From positions 138,990 through 202,989 of the forward strand of contig NZ_JBLZPK010000057.1 of NCBI RefSeq assembly GCF_049199905.1: 64,000 bases of DNA, written 5' to 3'. The first letter of the stretch is position 1; every line of letters begins with the position of its first letter. Source of the stretch: Shinella sp032095155 (GTDB lineage: Bacteria; Pseudomonadota; Alphaproteobacteria; Rhizobiales; Rhizobiaceae). The position numbers and the translations under genes are program-made. This document shows positions 17,740 to 26,587 of the stretch, piece by piece. The notes under the pieces were generated by a model. That model made no database searches. It saw only the letters and a program-made list of their open reading frames with translations, and was not told where the DNA came from.

Positions 17740-17858
17740 GGTCGCCGCCGATTCGTTGTCCAGCGTAAGATACTAATGCGCGAACGGCGGCGACCAAAGG
17801 ACGAAATGGGATTTCCCCGTTTTCCCCAAGGCTCCGTTGTCTTGAGGCCCGGCCTGTC

Positions 17859-18170
17859 TCAGGCCAGCGCGTCGAGTTTCCCGAGTTCCTTGGCCGTGAG
17901 ATAGTAGAAGGTGACGCGCGATTTCGTGCGGTCGTCGGCCATCGCCTTGCAAACGGCCTCGACCGCCTTGTCGGCGGCGTCGCCCGTGATGCCGAACTTC
18001 TTGCTGCACCACTTCTCCTTGACGCGGTCGAGTTCCGCGGGGTCGGAGCAGGAGACCAGCGACGAGTCGCGGTTGCGCAACGCGATGCCGAGATGGCTCA
18101 CGATCTTCTTGACGACGGCCTCGTCGGCACCGCTGTCATATTTGCGGACATCTGCGAGATAATCGGTCAT
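17859..18170 (-). CDS. DUF2853 family protein
   Basis: A 103-residue, soluble, mainly helical protein of unknown function. The sequence DYLADVRKYDSGADEAVVKKIV, with SHLGIALRNRDSSLVSCSD and KFGI, matches the DUF2853 family common in alphaproteobacteria. The ATG at 18170 has GGGAG 6 bases upstream; an upstream in-frame ATG lacks one. It stands alone, about 120 bases upstream of thyA on the same strand and divergent from the EAL-domain gene. Confidence 0.8.
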   Translation of the reverse strand: MTDYLADVRKYDSGADEAVVKKIVSHLGIALRNRDSSLVSCSDPAELDRVKEKWCSKKFGITGDAADKAVEAVCKAMADDRTKSRVTFYYLTAKELGKLDALA

Positions 18171-18388
18171 GCTGTCTCCCTCTACGATCAACATGCGTGC
18201 CGCCATCATGGCGAGCCTGACGCACGGCCATGGTTTTCCCGTGCTCGAGGCAAGTCAAGCGATAATAGGCGATGCCAGGCTCCCATAGGATTTGCACCGG
18301 TATTTTTGCAATTTCTGAAGAAATACCACGTAGAGGTGTGTGCTGCGGCCTGCAACAGGCATGCCGCTGATAACGACGGTATCGGCAG

Positions 18389-19717
18389 GTGCGACAGACG
18401 GAAGACCATTCGCAGAGATTCTGGCTTGCCTATGGCGTAGCCTCTCTGGCCGTTGCGGTGATGGCGCTCGGCTGGGGCATCTTCTTTGCCTCCCGGCAAG
18501 CCTGGGCCCTTGTTGGCATCGACGTCGCGGTAATCGCCGTCGCCCTCATGAGCTTTCTCCTGGCGCATCGCCGTCAGCTTTCGGCGGCCCTGCTGTTCTC
18601 GCAGATATCCTTCTTCTTCATCATCCTGGTCTTCTGCCTCGTCTTTGACGTGCCGAATGCCGTGGCGCCGCGCGTCACGCATATCTTCCTGCTGGTCCTG
18701 GCGCTGCTCGGCTATATCAACTACCAGCGCGAGCGCTCGCGCCTCCAGCTGGCCGTCATCGTGCTGTGCCTCGGGTCCTTCATTGTCTTCTCGAGCACCA
18801 ATTTCACCGCCCCGGTGACCCAGCCGATAGCGGACGAATTTCGCACCTTCGGCACGTGGGTGAATACGATCATCGCCGTCGCTCTGCTCTGTGGCGGCAT
18901 CTATGTGATGCAGCTGAAATTCGCGCATAACTTCGATCAGGCGCGCGATATCAAGGCCGCGCTCACCAACCGGGAATTCGAGCTGTTTTACCAGCCGCAA
19001 GTGGATGAAGCCGGCAAAGTGTCCGGCGCCGAAGCGCTGCTGCGTCGCAAGCGGCCGGGCGGCGGCCATATTTCGCCGGCCGAATTCATTCCCGCCGCGG
19101 AAGAGGCCGGCCTGATGCCGGCGCTGGGCGACTGGGTGCTGGGCGAGGCTTGCCGCACCCTCGCCTTCTGGCAGCAGGACGCGGCGACGCGCCATCTGAA
19201 ACTGTCGGTCAATGTCAGCGTCGACCAGTTCATGAAGGCCGACTTCATCGAAACCCTGATGGCCCGCATCGCGGCCCGCGAGCTCGATCCGACCCGCCTC
19301 AAGCTGGAACTCACCGAAAGCATGATGGTCGACGACGTCGATGTCATAGTGGAGAAGATGCGGGCGCTGCGTGCTGCGGGCATCATCCTCTCGCTCGACG
19401 ATTTCGGCACCGGCTATTCCTCGCTGAGCCACCTGCGGCAATTGCCGATCCACGAGATCAAGATCGACCGCTCCTTCGTGCAGGACGCGCCCCAGAGCAA
19501 GCGCAACCGGATCCTGCTCAAAAGCATCTTCGACATCGCCCGCATGCTGGAATTTTCCGTCGTCGCCGAGGGCATCGAAACGAAGGAGCAATTGCTGCTT
19601 CTCCAGTCCTTCGGCTGCACCGTTTTCCAGGGCTATTATTTCGGCCGGCCCGTCCCGCTTGCCGAATTCCAGAGCCGCTGGGCCAACGAAGCCCCGCCGC
19701 TTGCCGAAACTGCCTGA
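18389..19717 (+). CDS. Membrane-anchored EAL-domain protein (c-di-GMP phosphodiesterase)
   Basis: A 442-residue protein with about six N-terminal membrane segments (residues 10-180) and a C-terminal EAL domain. Catalytic motifs are intact: GAEALLRRKRP (the EAL signature, near residue 213), KLELTESMMVDD, DDFGTGYSSLSHLRQLP, IKIDRSFV and VVAEGIETKEQ. There is no GGDEF domain. It should hydrolyse cyclic di-GMP and so influence motility and biofilm; the membrane part may be a sensor of unknown ligand. The start is a GTG at 18389 with a weak ribosome site. It is upstream of ssrA, with no evident functional link. Confidence 0.88.
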   Translation: MRQTEDHSQRFWLAYGVASLAVAVMALGWGIFFASRQAWALVGIDVAVIAVALMSFLLAHRRQLSAALLFSQISFFFIILVFCLVFDVPNAVAPRVTHIFLLVLALLGYINYQRERSRLQLAVIVLCLGSFIVFSSTNFTAPVTQPIADEFRTFGTWVNTIIAVALLCGGIYVMQLKFAHNFDQARDIKAALTNREFELFYQPQVDEAGKVSGAEALLRRKRPGGGHISPAEFIPAAEEAGLMPALGDWVLGEACRTLAFWQQDAATRHLKLSVNVSVDQFMKADFIETLMARIAARELDPTRLKLELTESMMVDDVDVIVEKMRALRAAGIILSLDDFGTGYSSLSHLRQLPIHEIKIDRSFVQDAPQSKRNRILLKSIFDIARMLEFSVVAEGIETKEQLLLLQSFGCTVFQGYYFGRPVPLAEFQSRWANEAPPLAETA

Positions 19718-19746
19718 AGGTAAATCGGAAATCCCGTCACAAAACC

Positions 19747-19775
19747 CTTTTCTTGCGCGCCGGGAATGCCTATAT
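19747..19775 (+). promoter_or_regulatory. Promoter of ssrA
   Basis: A -10 element CTATAT (19770-19775) is a perfect match to the rhizobial consensus, with CTTTTC (19747-19752) 17 bases upstream at the -35 position. Transcription would begin about 19782, at the base of a UUCG-capped hairpin that opens the tmRNA precursor. Confidence 0.6.
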
Positions 19776-19782
19776 GTGACGT

Positions 19783-20130
19783 GCTGCTTCGGCAGCTATG
19801 GCAATAAACGGGCGGTGTAATAAACCCATTGGACCCGGGGGCGGTACCCGGCGCCTCCACCAAAAACCGGTCAACCCTTGACGGACCGGCTTTTGATGGG
19901 GGCGAAATAGGATCGACAAGGGCGTAAAGATCGACTTTTTGCTCGGCATTGTACCACCGTTATCGGGCTAAACTTGTAGTTGCAAACGACAACTATGCGG
20001 AAGCTCGTCTCGCTGCTTAATCGCGGTGTGACACTTCACTCAAAGTCCTGACGGGTCGCACCGGCAGGCGGGGTCCGAAGGCACCTGGCAACAGAAGCCT
20101 TCACCTTCTCCAATCCCTTGAAATGGTCTA
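19783..20130 (+). ncRNA. ssrA: Transfer-messenger RNA, circularly permuted two-piece form
   Basis: The gene is permuted as in other alphaproteobacteria. The acceptor piece comes first and ends with CCTCCACCA at 19862. A spacer follows (19863-19897), then the coding piece begins GGGGGCGAAATAGGATCGAC at 19898; its first seven bases pair with CGCCTCC of the acceptor piece, closing the tRNA-like acceptor stem. The tag frame at 19982-20020 encodes ANDNYAEARLAA then TAA. The 5' end is marked by a GCTGC-TTCG-GCAGC hairpin at 19783-19796. The 3' end is approximate. The RNA rescues stalled ribosomes and tags the nascent chain for ClpXP, whose adaptor gene, sspB, follows. Confidence 0.93.
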
Positions 20131-20216
20131 TAGCTGTGCCAGATGACTCGTGCCCGACCGCATGAGATGAGACGCAATGCCTGATATAAAGGCAGCAGGA
20201 AGAAAGACAGGAACGG

Positions 20217-20735
20217 ATGGCGCAAGACCACATTCGCTACGACATTCTCGCCCAGGACGCGCTGCGCAGCGTCATTCGCAAGGTTTTGTCCGAAGTCGCG
20301 GTCACGGGGCACCTCCCCGGTGAGCACCATTTCTTCATCACCTTCCTGACCAACGCCCCCGGTGTGCGCATCTCGCAGCACCTCAAGGCGAAATATGCCG
20401 AGCAGATGACCATCGTCGTGCAGCACCAGTTCTGGGACCTCAAGGTCACCGAGAGCCTGTTCGAAATCGGCCTCTCCTTCTCCGATACGCCGGAAAAGCT
20501 GGTCATCCCGTTCAACGCCATCCGCGGCTTCTACGACCCTTCGGTGAGCTTCGAACTGGAATTCGACGTGCCGGCCGCCGAGGAGGAGGAAGAGCACTCC
20601 GCCGAGATCACCGCCTATCCCGCCTCGCCAGAAAAGGCCGAGGATGCGGGCGAAGAGCCGACGCCCCCGACCGGCGGCGACGACAACAAGGGCGGCTCGG
20701 TCGTCTCGCTCGATTCCTTCCGTAAGAAGAACTGA
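20217..20735 (+). CDS. sspB: SspB, alpha-type ClpXP adaptor
   Basis: A 172-residue protein. The N-terminal substrate-binding domain opens MAQDHIRYDILAQDALRSVI and contains HHFFITFLTNAPGVRIS and QHQFWDLKV, as in alphaproteobacterial SspB. An acidic, disordered linker follows (EEEEEH onwards), then a short C-terminal tail SVVSLDSFRKKN that fits the ClpX-docking motif. SspB delivers ssrA-tagged proteins to ClpXP. It lies less than 100 bases after the ssrA coding piece on the same strand, so tag and adaptor are encoded side by side. The next gene starts 8 bases after its stop. Confidence 0.93.
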   Translation: MAQDHIRYDILAQDALRSVIRKVLSEVAVTGHLPGEHHFFITFLTNAPGVRISQHLKAKYAEQMTIVVQHQFWDLKVTESLFEIGLSFSDTPEKLVIPFNAIRGFYDPSVSFELEFDVPAAEEEEEHSAEITAYPASPEKAEDAGEEPTPPTGGDDNKGGSVVSLDSFRKKN

Positions 20736-20743
20736 GTTCTTCG

Positions 20744-20950
20744 ATGAGCGGCGACGTCGTCAATCTTCGCCAGTTCCGCAAGCAGAAAGCCCGCTCCGAC
20801 AAGGAAAAGCAGGCCGAGCAGAACCGGGTCACCTTCGGTCGCACGAAGGCGGAGAAGACGCTGACGCGCGCCCTCAACGAGAAAGCGGAAAAGACCCTCG
20901 ATCAGGGCCGTCTCGAGCAATCAGAGCGGCCCGACGAGACGAAGGACTGA
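20744..20950 (+). CDS. DUF4169 family small protein
   Basis: A 68-residue, highly charged protein (MSGDVVNLRQFRKQKARSD) rich in Lys, Arg and Glu and probably one long helix. It matches DUF4169, a rhizobial family of unknown function. The N-terminal VVNLRQFRK block resembles the C-terminal VVSLDSFRKK tail of the SspB just upstream, which is noted as a separate observation. It is 8 bases after sspB and cotranscribed with it. Confidence 0.8.
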   Translation: MSGDVVNLRQFRKQKARSDKEKQAEQNRVTFGRTKAEKTLTRALNEKAEKTLDQGRLEQSERPDETKD

Positions 20951-21018
20951 AAGCTTTTCAAGCCTTTGCCGGGAAAACCGGAATCGATCTCCCAAACCCT
21001 TGAATCGATGCACAAGGC

Positions 21019-21249
21019 ATGATCCGCAAATATTCCACGACCCTTCATGGCCACCGCACGAGCTTTTCGCTGGAGCCGGCCTTTCACGACATGCTGAAGG
21101 ATATCGCCGACGGGCGGGCGCTGCCGCTGGCCGCTCTCATCCGCGAGATCGACGACACGCGCGCCGTAGACGACAACCTCTCCTCGGCGCTGCGGCTCTA
21201 TGTGCTCGAATGGCTGAAGGAACGGGTGGCCGACAGCCCGGTTAGTTGA
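21019..21249 (+). CDS. Ribbon-helix-helix domain protein
   Basis: A 76-residue protein with a short beta strand (RKYSTTLHGHRTSFSLEP) and two helices (AFHDMLKDIADG, LSSALRLYVLEWLKERV), the fold of the RHH_4 family of small DNA-binding proteins. Members in rhizobia are often wrongly named 'aryl-sulfate sulfotransferase'. The DNA target is unknown. It is the last gene of the sspB group and its 3' end overlaps the convergent AsmA-family gene by 8 bases. Confidence 0.8.
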   Translation: MIRKYSTTLHGHRTSFSLEPAFHDMLKDIADGRALPLAALIREIDDTRAVDDNLSSALRLYVLEWLKERVADSPVS

Positions 21250-24200
21250 CACCGGGCAGGCCGTCGAAATTCAGCTGACCGCCATCGACCGGCGGCAGAT
21301 CCTCGCCGCGCTCGACACCCTCTCCGGGCGAGACGAGACGGCGCTGCTTTGCCTCGTCCTCAGCCTTGCGCGCTTCCTCAGCCGCCCGCTGCTCGGCAAG
21401 CCGGCGCGCCTCCTGCTCGGCTTCCTTGAGACGCCGCGCGTCATCCGCCGCCTTGCGGCGCACGCGTTCGGCCTCCTCGGCAGCGGCACGCGTGGAGCGC
21501 TCCTGTTCCAGTCGCTCAAGCGCTTCCGCCCGGCGGCGCGCCTCTTCCTCGGCCTGAAGCCGCGCCGCCTCAGCAAGGGCCGCCCGCGCCTCGGCACGGG
21601 AGCGATAAAGGGCAGCCTCGCGACGCAGGCGCTGCTTTTCCAGCACATTGGCCTGCAAGGTCTCGACGCGCCGGCGCTCCGTCTCGAAGCGGCGCAGCGA
21701 CAGGAAATTGGCCAGAGGCTGCACGTCCATCTCGAAGCCCGGTGCCTCGACAAGCCCGCGATAGCCGAGCACCACTTCCGGCTCGGCACCCGCCAGCGCC
21801 TCCTCGCCCGCCTTGTAGCTGACGGCAAGGCGCGCCGTCATGGTGTCGCCGGCAAGATCGACATCGGCATCGCCGGTCAGCGCCGCCATGGCATCCTCGG
21901 CCGTCACGCTCTGAACGCGCAACTTGCCGCCGGCCAGCGCGAAGGGAATGCGCACGTCACCGAGGGCTGCTTCCTTCTGGAGAATGGCATCGGCGGCAAA
22001 ACCCGCGACCCGTTCCGGCGTGACATCGCCTTCGATGCGGTCACCTTCCGCCAGCAGCGCCGGCAGCGCCCCGGTATGGAGCCCGCGCAGGGTCAGGTCC
22101 GAAACATGCACCTCGCCGGAACCGCTCGCGCCCTCGACCATGGTCCGGACGCTCTTGCCGGAGGCATCGACGGCCAGTGTTACATCCGCCTTGCCGGTGG
22201 CGACAGCGCCTTGCTGTCCAGCCCATGCGATCTTCGAGAGATCCGCGCCCGTCAGCCGGGCGCGCGCCTCGAAGAGCCCGTTCTCATCGGCATTGGCCAC
22301 CTTGAGGCGACCCGAAAGCCGTCCGCCCAGCCAGTCGCCCTCCATGTCGTCGAGCGTCAGTTCACCGCCCTTCCACTGTAGATTGCCCTTGAAATCCTCG
22401 ACCGCGCCATAAAGCCCCGGCCAGAAGGAACCGGCCGACAGCGCGACGGAGACATCGGCGGCATCCTGCAGCGGCTGCACCAGCGGCGCGGCATTGAGCC
22501 CGCCTTCCACGACATCCTGCACCGGGCCAGCGACGGCCTCGGCGAGGAAGGCGAAATCGACCGTATCGAAACGCAGCGCACCCGTGCCCTTGAGCACCGT
22601 CGCCGCGCGATCGAAGGTCAGACTGCCGGAAAACGCATTGCGATCGGCTTTGCCTGTGATCTCCGTGATGGCGATGGCTTCGGGGCTGGTCGCGACCGAG
22701 GCCTGCAAAGAGATCGGCAGGCCGGTGCCGGCCTGCGGCACGGCGATGCCGTTCATCATCAGATAGGGTTCGATATCGTCGCTCTTGGCGGTCACGGCGA
22801 GCGTACCGTCGAGGAATCCGTTCGCTGCCAGCACGGCGGTGCCCTTCGCGGAAAGCGTCGTACTGCCGGCGTTGAAAGACGCTGACACCGTCGCCGGCCC
22901 CTCCTCCGGCTGCGTCACACGGATTGTGGCGCTGCCATCAGGCTCGGCATCGAAGGGCAGTGGATCAAGCCCGATCTGCCCGGCGAGCACGACGGATTGC
23001 GGGTTGAACAGGCTGCCCTCCAGCTCGAAGCGGCTGCCGGCCAGAAGATCGGCGGGCGTTTCGGCCGAAACGTTCAGTTCCAGACGCCCCTCATTGACCG
23101 GGCCGGTGACGGTCAGCGTCGCCGGCTTGTCCTCCGCCATGGTCGCGCGGATGGAAAGGTCGGCATTGTCATAATAGCCGGCATTGGCGACGAAGCGGCT
23201 GAGAAGCGGATGGGCCGGCAGGTGGCGCGCCAGGAGATCGGCGACCGGCCGCATGGCCTCCACCTTCAGCTTCACATCGATGCCGGCGCTCGGCGCGAAC
23301 AACGTCCCGCCGAGCGTGCCGCTGGCCGACAGCGTCGCGCCCTCCAGTGCGGCGATATCGAGATGGCTCAGCGTCAGCAGGCCGTCCTTCATCGATAGCG
23401 CCGCATTGACGCCGCTGGCAGTTTCGCCAAAGGCGTTGAAGCGGTCCGCCTTGATATCCAGCGCCATCGCATGGTCCGCCAGCGTGCCAAGCGATGCATC
23501 GCCGGCGACGAGACCGGTCAGGGCCTGCAACGAGTCCAGCTGCACCTCGTTGCCGCGCAGTTCCAGCGACAGGGTCGGCGCGGCATCGGAGCGGGATTCG
23601 CGCTCCAGCCGGCCGTTCAGCGACGCACCGCCAATCGCGATTTCCAGGTTCTCAAAGCGCTGCAACTCGTCCGTCAGGTTCACGTCGGCGGAAAAGCCCG
23701 CGGTCTTCAGCTTGCGGATTTCCGGATCGACGGAGCCGGCAAGCCAGGTGGCGAGGCCAGACGGCTGGTTGGACGCGACCAGCAGGCTGCCGACGAAGCC
23801 GCGGTTTTCGCGCAATGTCAGCCGCCCCTTCGCCTCCAGCGCGGTGCGGCCCGGCAGCTGCGCATCCGCCCGATCGATACGCCAGCCGTCTCCGTCAGGC
23901 TTCACGTCGAGGCGGATTTCGCGCACCGTCGTATCGCCTACGACGACGGCGGGCAGGAACAGACTGGCGCGGCCCGGCACCTGCGGGATCGGAATATCCG
24001 CGGCGATCGCCAGCAGCGCCTGAAGCCGCTGGCGGGCGGAAAGCTGCGGGTCTCGGCCAGTCTTTCCGGTCTCCCCGCTGTTGCCGATGCGCGAGACATC
24101 GATCTGCTGGCCATCGGCGATCAAAAGGAATTCCGGCGCGCGGCCGGTGTCCAGCGTCGCCTCGCCCGTCACCACATAGGGATCGGCGGCAGGCCCCGCT

Positions 24201-25030
24201 TCCAGTCGGTATTCGGGAATACGCACACGCTCGTTGGAAAGCTCGAACTTGCCAGCGACGCGGATCGGATCGCTTACCACCTCGCCCTTGGCGCGCGGCT
24301 TTTCGGAAACGGTGAAACCGCCCTGATATTGCGGACGGAAATCGACGATCTTCAACGCGCCGTCGAGATCCGCTGTAAAGGCGAGATTATCGGGAACGAT
24401 GCGGGCGCGCATGGACAGCGCGCCATTCTCCACCTGCCCGCTCGACAGCTGGAACGCCCCGCTTTCCCCATCGAGCGCGCCGCGCCCATCGATGCGCCAG
24501 GGACCGGCCAGCGTTTTCGCCGAGATCTGCGCGTCGAGCCCGGTGACATGGCGCGTACGACCCGTCTGCTCGTCGACGAACTCGATGTCGCCGCCGGTGA
24601 TGGCGACATTTTCGAGAATGACGGTGCGGGCGGGGATATCCGACTTGCGGCCCCGCGCCCAGTCGAGCGTGCCGTCCTGGAAGAGTTTGATCCGCGCCTT
24701 CGGCTCCTCGATGCGCATGTCAAAGATCAGCGCCTCGCCGGAAAGGAACGGCGCCAGCTCCGCATCCATCGAGAAGCGCGCGACCTCGACCAGCGGCTTG
24801 CCATCCTCCGGCGAGCCCACGCGCACGTCGTTCAGCGTCACGGATGGGAACGGGATGAGGCGGGCATCGACGCTGCCATGCACGGTGACGGGACGGCCCA
24901 TGATACGGCTCGCCTCGCGTTCGAAATCCTGCCGGAAATTCGTCCAATCGACGAAGAGCGGCGCCAGCAGCGCCACGAAGAGCGCCACGACCACAAGGCC
25001 GCCACCGATAAGCATGATCCTAGAAAGCAC
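21242..25030 (-). CDS. AsmA-family envelope protein
   Basis: A 1262-residue protein. An N-terminal membrane segment (MLIGGGLVVVALFVALLAPLF) leads into VDWTNFRQDFEREASRIMGRPV, the AsmA N-terminal motif, followed by a very long beta-rich region with repeated 'LTLSHLDIAAL'-type strands typical of AsmA/TamB-like bridge proteins that may carry lipids across the periplasm. The last 170 residues change to a charged Ala/Arg/Glu helix, likely a coiled coil, then a Gly/Pro-rich tail. I chose the GTG at 25030 because GAGG stands 8 bases upstream; the longer ATG form adds seven residues. Large size and composition fit rhizobial AsmA proteins. Confidence 0.85.
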   Translation of the reverse strand: MLSRIMLIGGGLVVVALFVALLAPLFVDWTNFRQDFEREASRIMGRPVTVHGSVDARLIPFPSVTLNDVRVGSPEDGKPLVEVARFSMDAELAPFLSGEALIFDMRIEEPKARIKLFQDGTLDWARGRKSDIPARTVILENVAITGGDIEFVDEQTGRTRHVTGLDAQISAKTLAGPWRIDGRGALDGESGAFQLSSGQVENGALSMRARIVPDNLAFTADLDGALKIVDFRPQYQGGFTVSEKPRAKGEVVSDPIRVAGKFELSNERVRIPEYRLEAGPAADPYVVTGEATLDTGRAPEFLLIADGQQIDVSRIGNSGETGKTGRDPQLSARQRLQALLAIAADIPIPQVPGRASLFLPAVVVGDTTVREIRLDVKPDGDGWRIDRADAQLPGRTALEAKGRLTLRENRGFVGSLLVASNQPSGLATWLAGSVDPEIRKLKTAGFSADVNLTDELQRFENLEIAIGGASLNGRLERESRSDAAPTLSLELRGNEVQLDSLQALTGLVAGDASLGTLADHAMALDIKADRFNAFGETASGVNAALSMKDGLLTLSHLDIAALEGATLSASGTLGGTLFAPSAGIDVKLKVEAMRPVADLLARHLPAHPLLSRFVANAGYYDNADLSIRATMAEDKPATLTVTGPVNEGRLELNVSAETPADLLAGSRFELEGSLFNPQSVVLAGQIGLDPLPFDAEPDGSATIRVTQPEEGPATVSASFNAGSTTLSAKGTAVLAANGFLDGTLAVTAKSDDIEPYLMMNGIAVPQAGTGLPISLQASVATSPEAIAITEITGKADRNAFSGSLTFDRAATVLKGTGALRFDTVDFAFLAEAVAGPVQDVVEGGLNAAPLVQPLQDAADVSVALSAGSFWPGLYGAVEDFKGNLQWKGGELTLDDMEGDWLGGRLSGRLKVANADENGLFEARARLTGADLSKIAWAGQQGAVATGKADVTLAVDASGKSVRTMVEGASGSGEVHVSDLTLRGLHTGALPALLAEGDRIEGDVTPERVAGFAADAILQKEAALGDVRIPFALAGGKLRVQSVTAEDAMAALTGDADVDLAGDTMTARLAVSYKAGEEALAGAEPEVVLGYRGLVEAPGFEMDVQPLANFLSLRRFETERRRVETLQANVLEKQRLRREAALYRSRAEARAALAEAARLQAEEEARRRAEALERLEQERSTRAAAEEAERVRRKAADDARRLKEAEQEARRLAEQRAAEEARKAEDEAKQRRLVSPGEGVERGEDLPPVDGGQLNFDGLPGVN

Positions 25031-25081
25031 GCCGCATGCCTCGAATTCCAATCCACCGCGTCAGGATAACGCGAACTGCCG

Positions 25082-26494
25082 CTACAAAGTCGAAAAAATC
25101 TTGCCGGGGTTGAGAATGTTGTCGGGATCGAGCGCCTGCTTGATCTGCCTCATCAGGGTGACCGCGCCGCCAAGCTCCGTCGGCAGGAAAGCCTGCTTGC
25201 CCTGACCGATGCCGTGTTCGCCCGTGCAGGTGCCGTCCATGGAGAGGGCGCGGGCGTTGAGGCGACCGACGAAGGCCTCGACCTTTTCGACATGAGCCGG
25301 GTCCTTGTCGTCGAAGACCACGCAGACATGGAAATTGCCGTCGCCGGCATGGCCGACGATCGGAGCGAGAAGACCATGCTCCTCGATGTCGCGCTCGGTC
25401 TCGGCTACGCAATCGGCCAGGCGCGAGATCGGCACGCAGACATCGGTCGCAATCGCCTCATAGCCGGGACGCAGCGCCTTCGAGGCCCAATAGACATTGT
25501 GCCGGGCCTTCCAGAGCTTTGCCCGCTCCTCGGCATCGGCACTCCAGTGGAATTCGCCGCCGCCGCATTCGGCGGCGATGGCGCCGAATTCTTCCGATTG
25601 CAGGCGAACGCTCTCCTCCGTGCCGTGGAACTCCACGAACAGCGTGGGCTGCTCCGGCAGATCGAGACCGGAATAGGCGTTGCAGGCCTTGATCTGTAAG
25701 GTGTTAAGCAGTTCGATGCGGGCGACGGGAATGCCAAGCTGGATGGTCATGATCACCGCATTGCTGGCATCCTTCAGCGTCGGAAAACCGCAGATGCCGC
25801 CGGCGATGACGGCGGGGATGCCTTGCAGGCGCAGGGTCACGGAGGTCAGAACGCCAAGCGTGCCCTCCGCCCCGACAAGAAGGCGCGTAAGGTCGTAACC
25901 GGCCGAGGATTTGCGCGCCCGCCGGGCGGTGCGGATCTCCTCGCCGGTCGCCGTAACGGCGGTCACGGCCAGTACATTGTCCTTCATCGTGCCGTAGCGC
26001 ACGGCGTTTGTGCCCGAAGCGCGCGTCGAGGCCATGCCGCCGATCGAGGCATTGGCGCCGGGATCGATAGGGAAGAACAGGCCGGTATCGCGTAGGTAGA
26101 CGTTCAGCTCCTCGCGGGTGATGCCGGGTTCGACGGTGCAGTCGAGATCCTCGGCATTCACTTCGAGGACGCGCTTCATAGCGCTAAAATCGATCGAGAT
26201 GCCGCCGAAGGGGGCATTGACCTGTCCTTCGAGCGAGGAGCCCGTGCCGAAGGGAATGACAGGCACCTTCAGCTCCGCGCACAGCCCAACGACCGCCTTC
26301 ACCTCCTCGGCATTCTCCACGAAGACGACGGCATCGGGAAGCTGCGCGGGAATATAGGTGGTGGTGTGGGCGTGCTGCGTGCGGATCGCCTCGCCGGTCT
26401 GCAACCGCGTGCCGAAACGCGCCGAAAGCCGGGTTATCGCTGCGGCGATCCCCGCCTCGTTGCGCTGGCCCGTCCTGATATCCGCCAATGCCAT
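25082..26494 (-). CDS. FAD-linked oxidase, D-lactate dehydrogenase/GlcD-like
   Basis: A 470-residue flavoenzyme of the FAD-binding type 4 family. FAD-binding marks are VIPFGTGSSLEGQ, DPGANASIGGMASTRASG and YGTMKDNVLAV; the C-terminal FAD-linked oxidase domain contains GHAGDGNFHVCVV (metal-binding His) and GTCTGEHGIGQGKQ. This combination is typical of D-lactate dehydrogenase (cytochrome) or the glycolate oxidase subunit GlcD. GlcE/GlcF are not beside it, so a stand-alone D-2-hydroxyacid dehydrogenase is more likely. It begins about 90 bases downstream of the RND permease gene on the same strand. Confidence 0.88.
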   Translation of the reverse strand: MALADIRTGQRNEAGIAAAITRLSARFGTRLQTGEAIRTQHAHTTTYIPAQLPDAVVFVENAEEVKAVVGLCAELKVPVIPFGTGSSLEGQVNAPFGGISIDFSAMKRVLEVNAEDLDCTVEPGITREELNVYLRDTGLFFPIDPGANASIGGMASTRASGTNAVRYGTMKDNVLAVTAVTATGEEIRTARRARKSSAGYDLTRLLVGAEGTLGVLTSVTLRLQGIPAVIAGGICGFPTLKDASNAVIMTIQLGIPVARIELLNTLQIKACNAYSGLDLPEQPTLFVEFHGTEESVRLQSEEFGAIAAECGGGEFHWSADAEERAKLWKARHNVYWASKALRPGYEAIATDVCVPISRLADCVAETERDIEEHGLLAPIVGHAGDGNFHVCVVFDDKDPAHVEKVEAFVGRLNARALSMDGTCTGEHGIGQGKQAFLPTELGGAVTLMRQIKQALDPDNILNPGKIFSTL

Positions 26495-26587
26495 GGTAAG
26501 GTCCTCACTCTCTGAGGTTTACTCAGCAAATTGACGCCCGGCTGTCCAGCCGCAATATCCGGTCATGCCCTGCATTTCCGGCGGCGA

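Noticed and set aside
18299..18327. Inverted repeat GGTATTT...AAATACC upstream of the EAL-domain gene
   Set aside because: It could be an operator, but it is single, AT-rich and overlaps an alternative small hairpin (ATTTC-TGAA-GAAAT); no regulator is linked to it.
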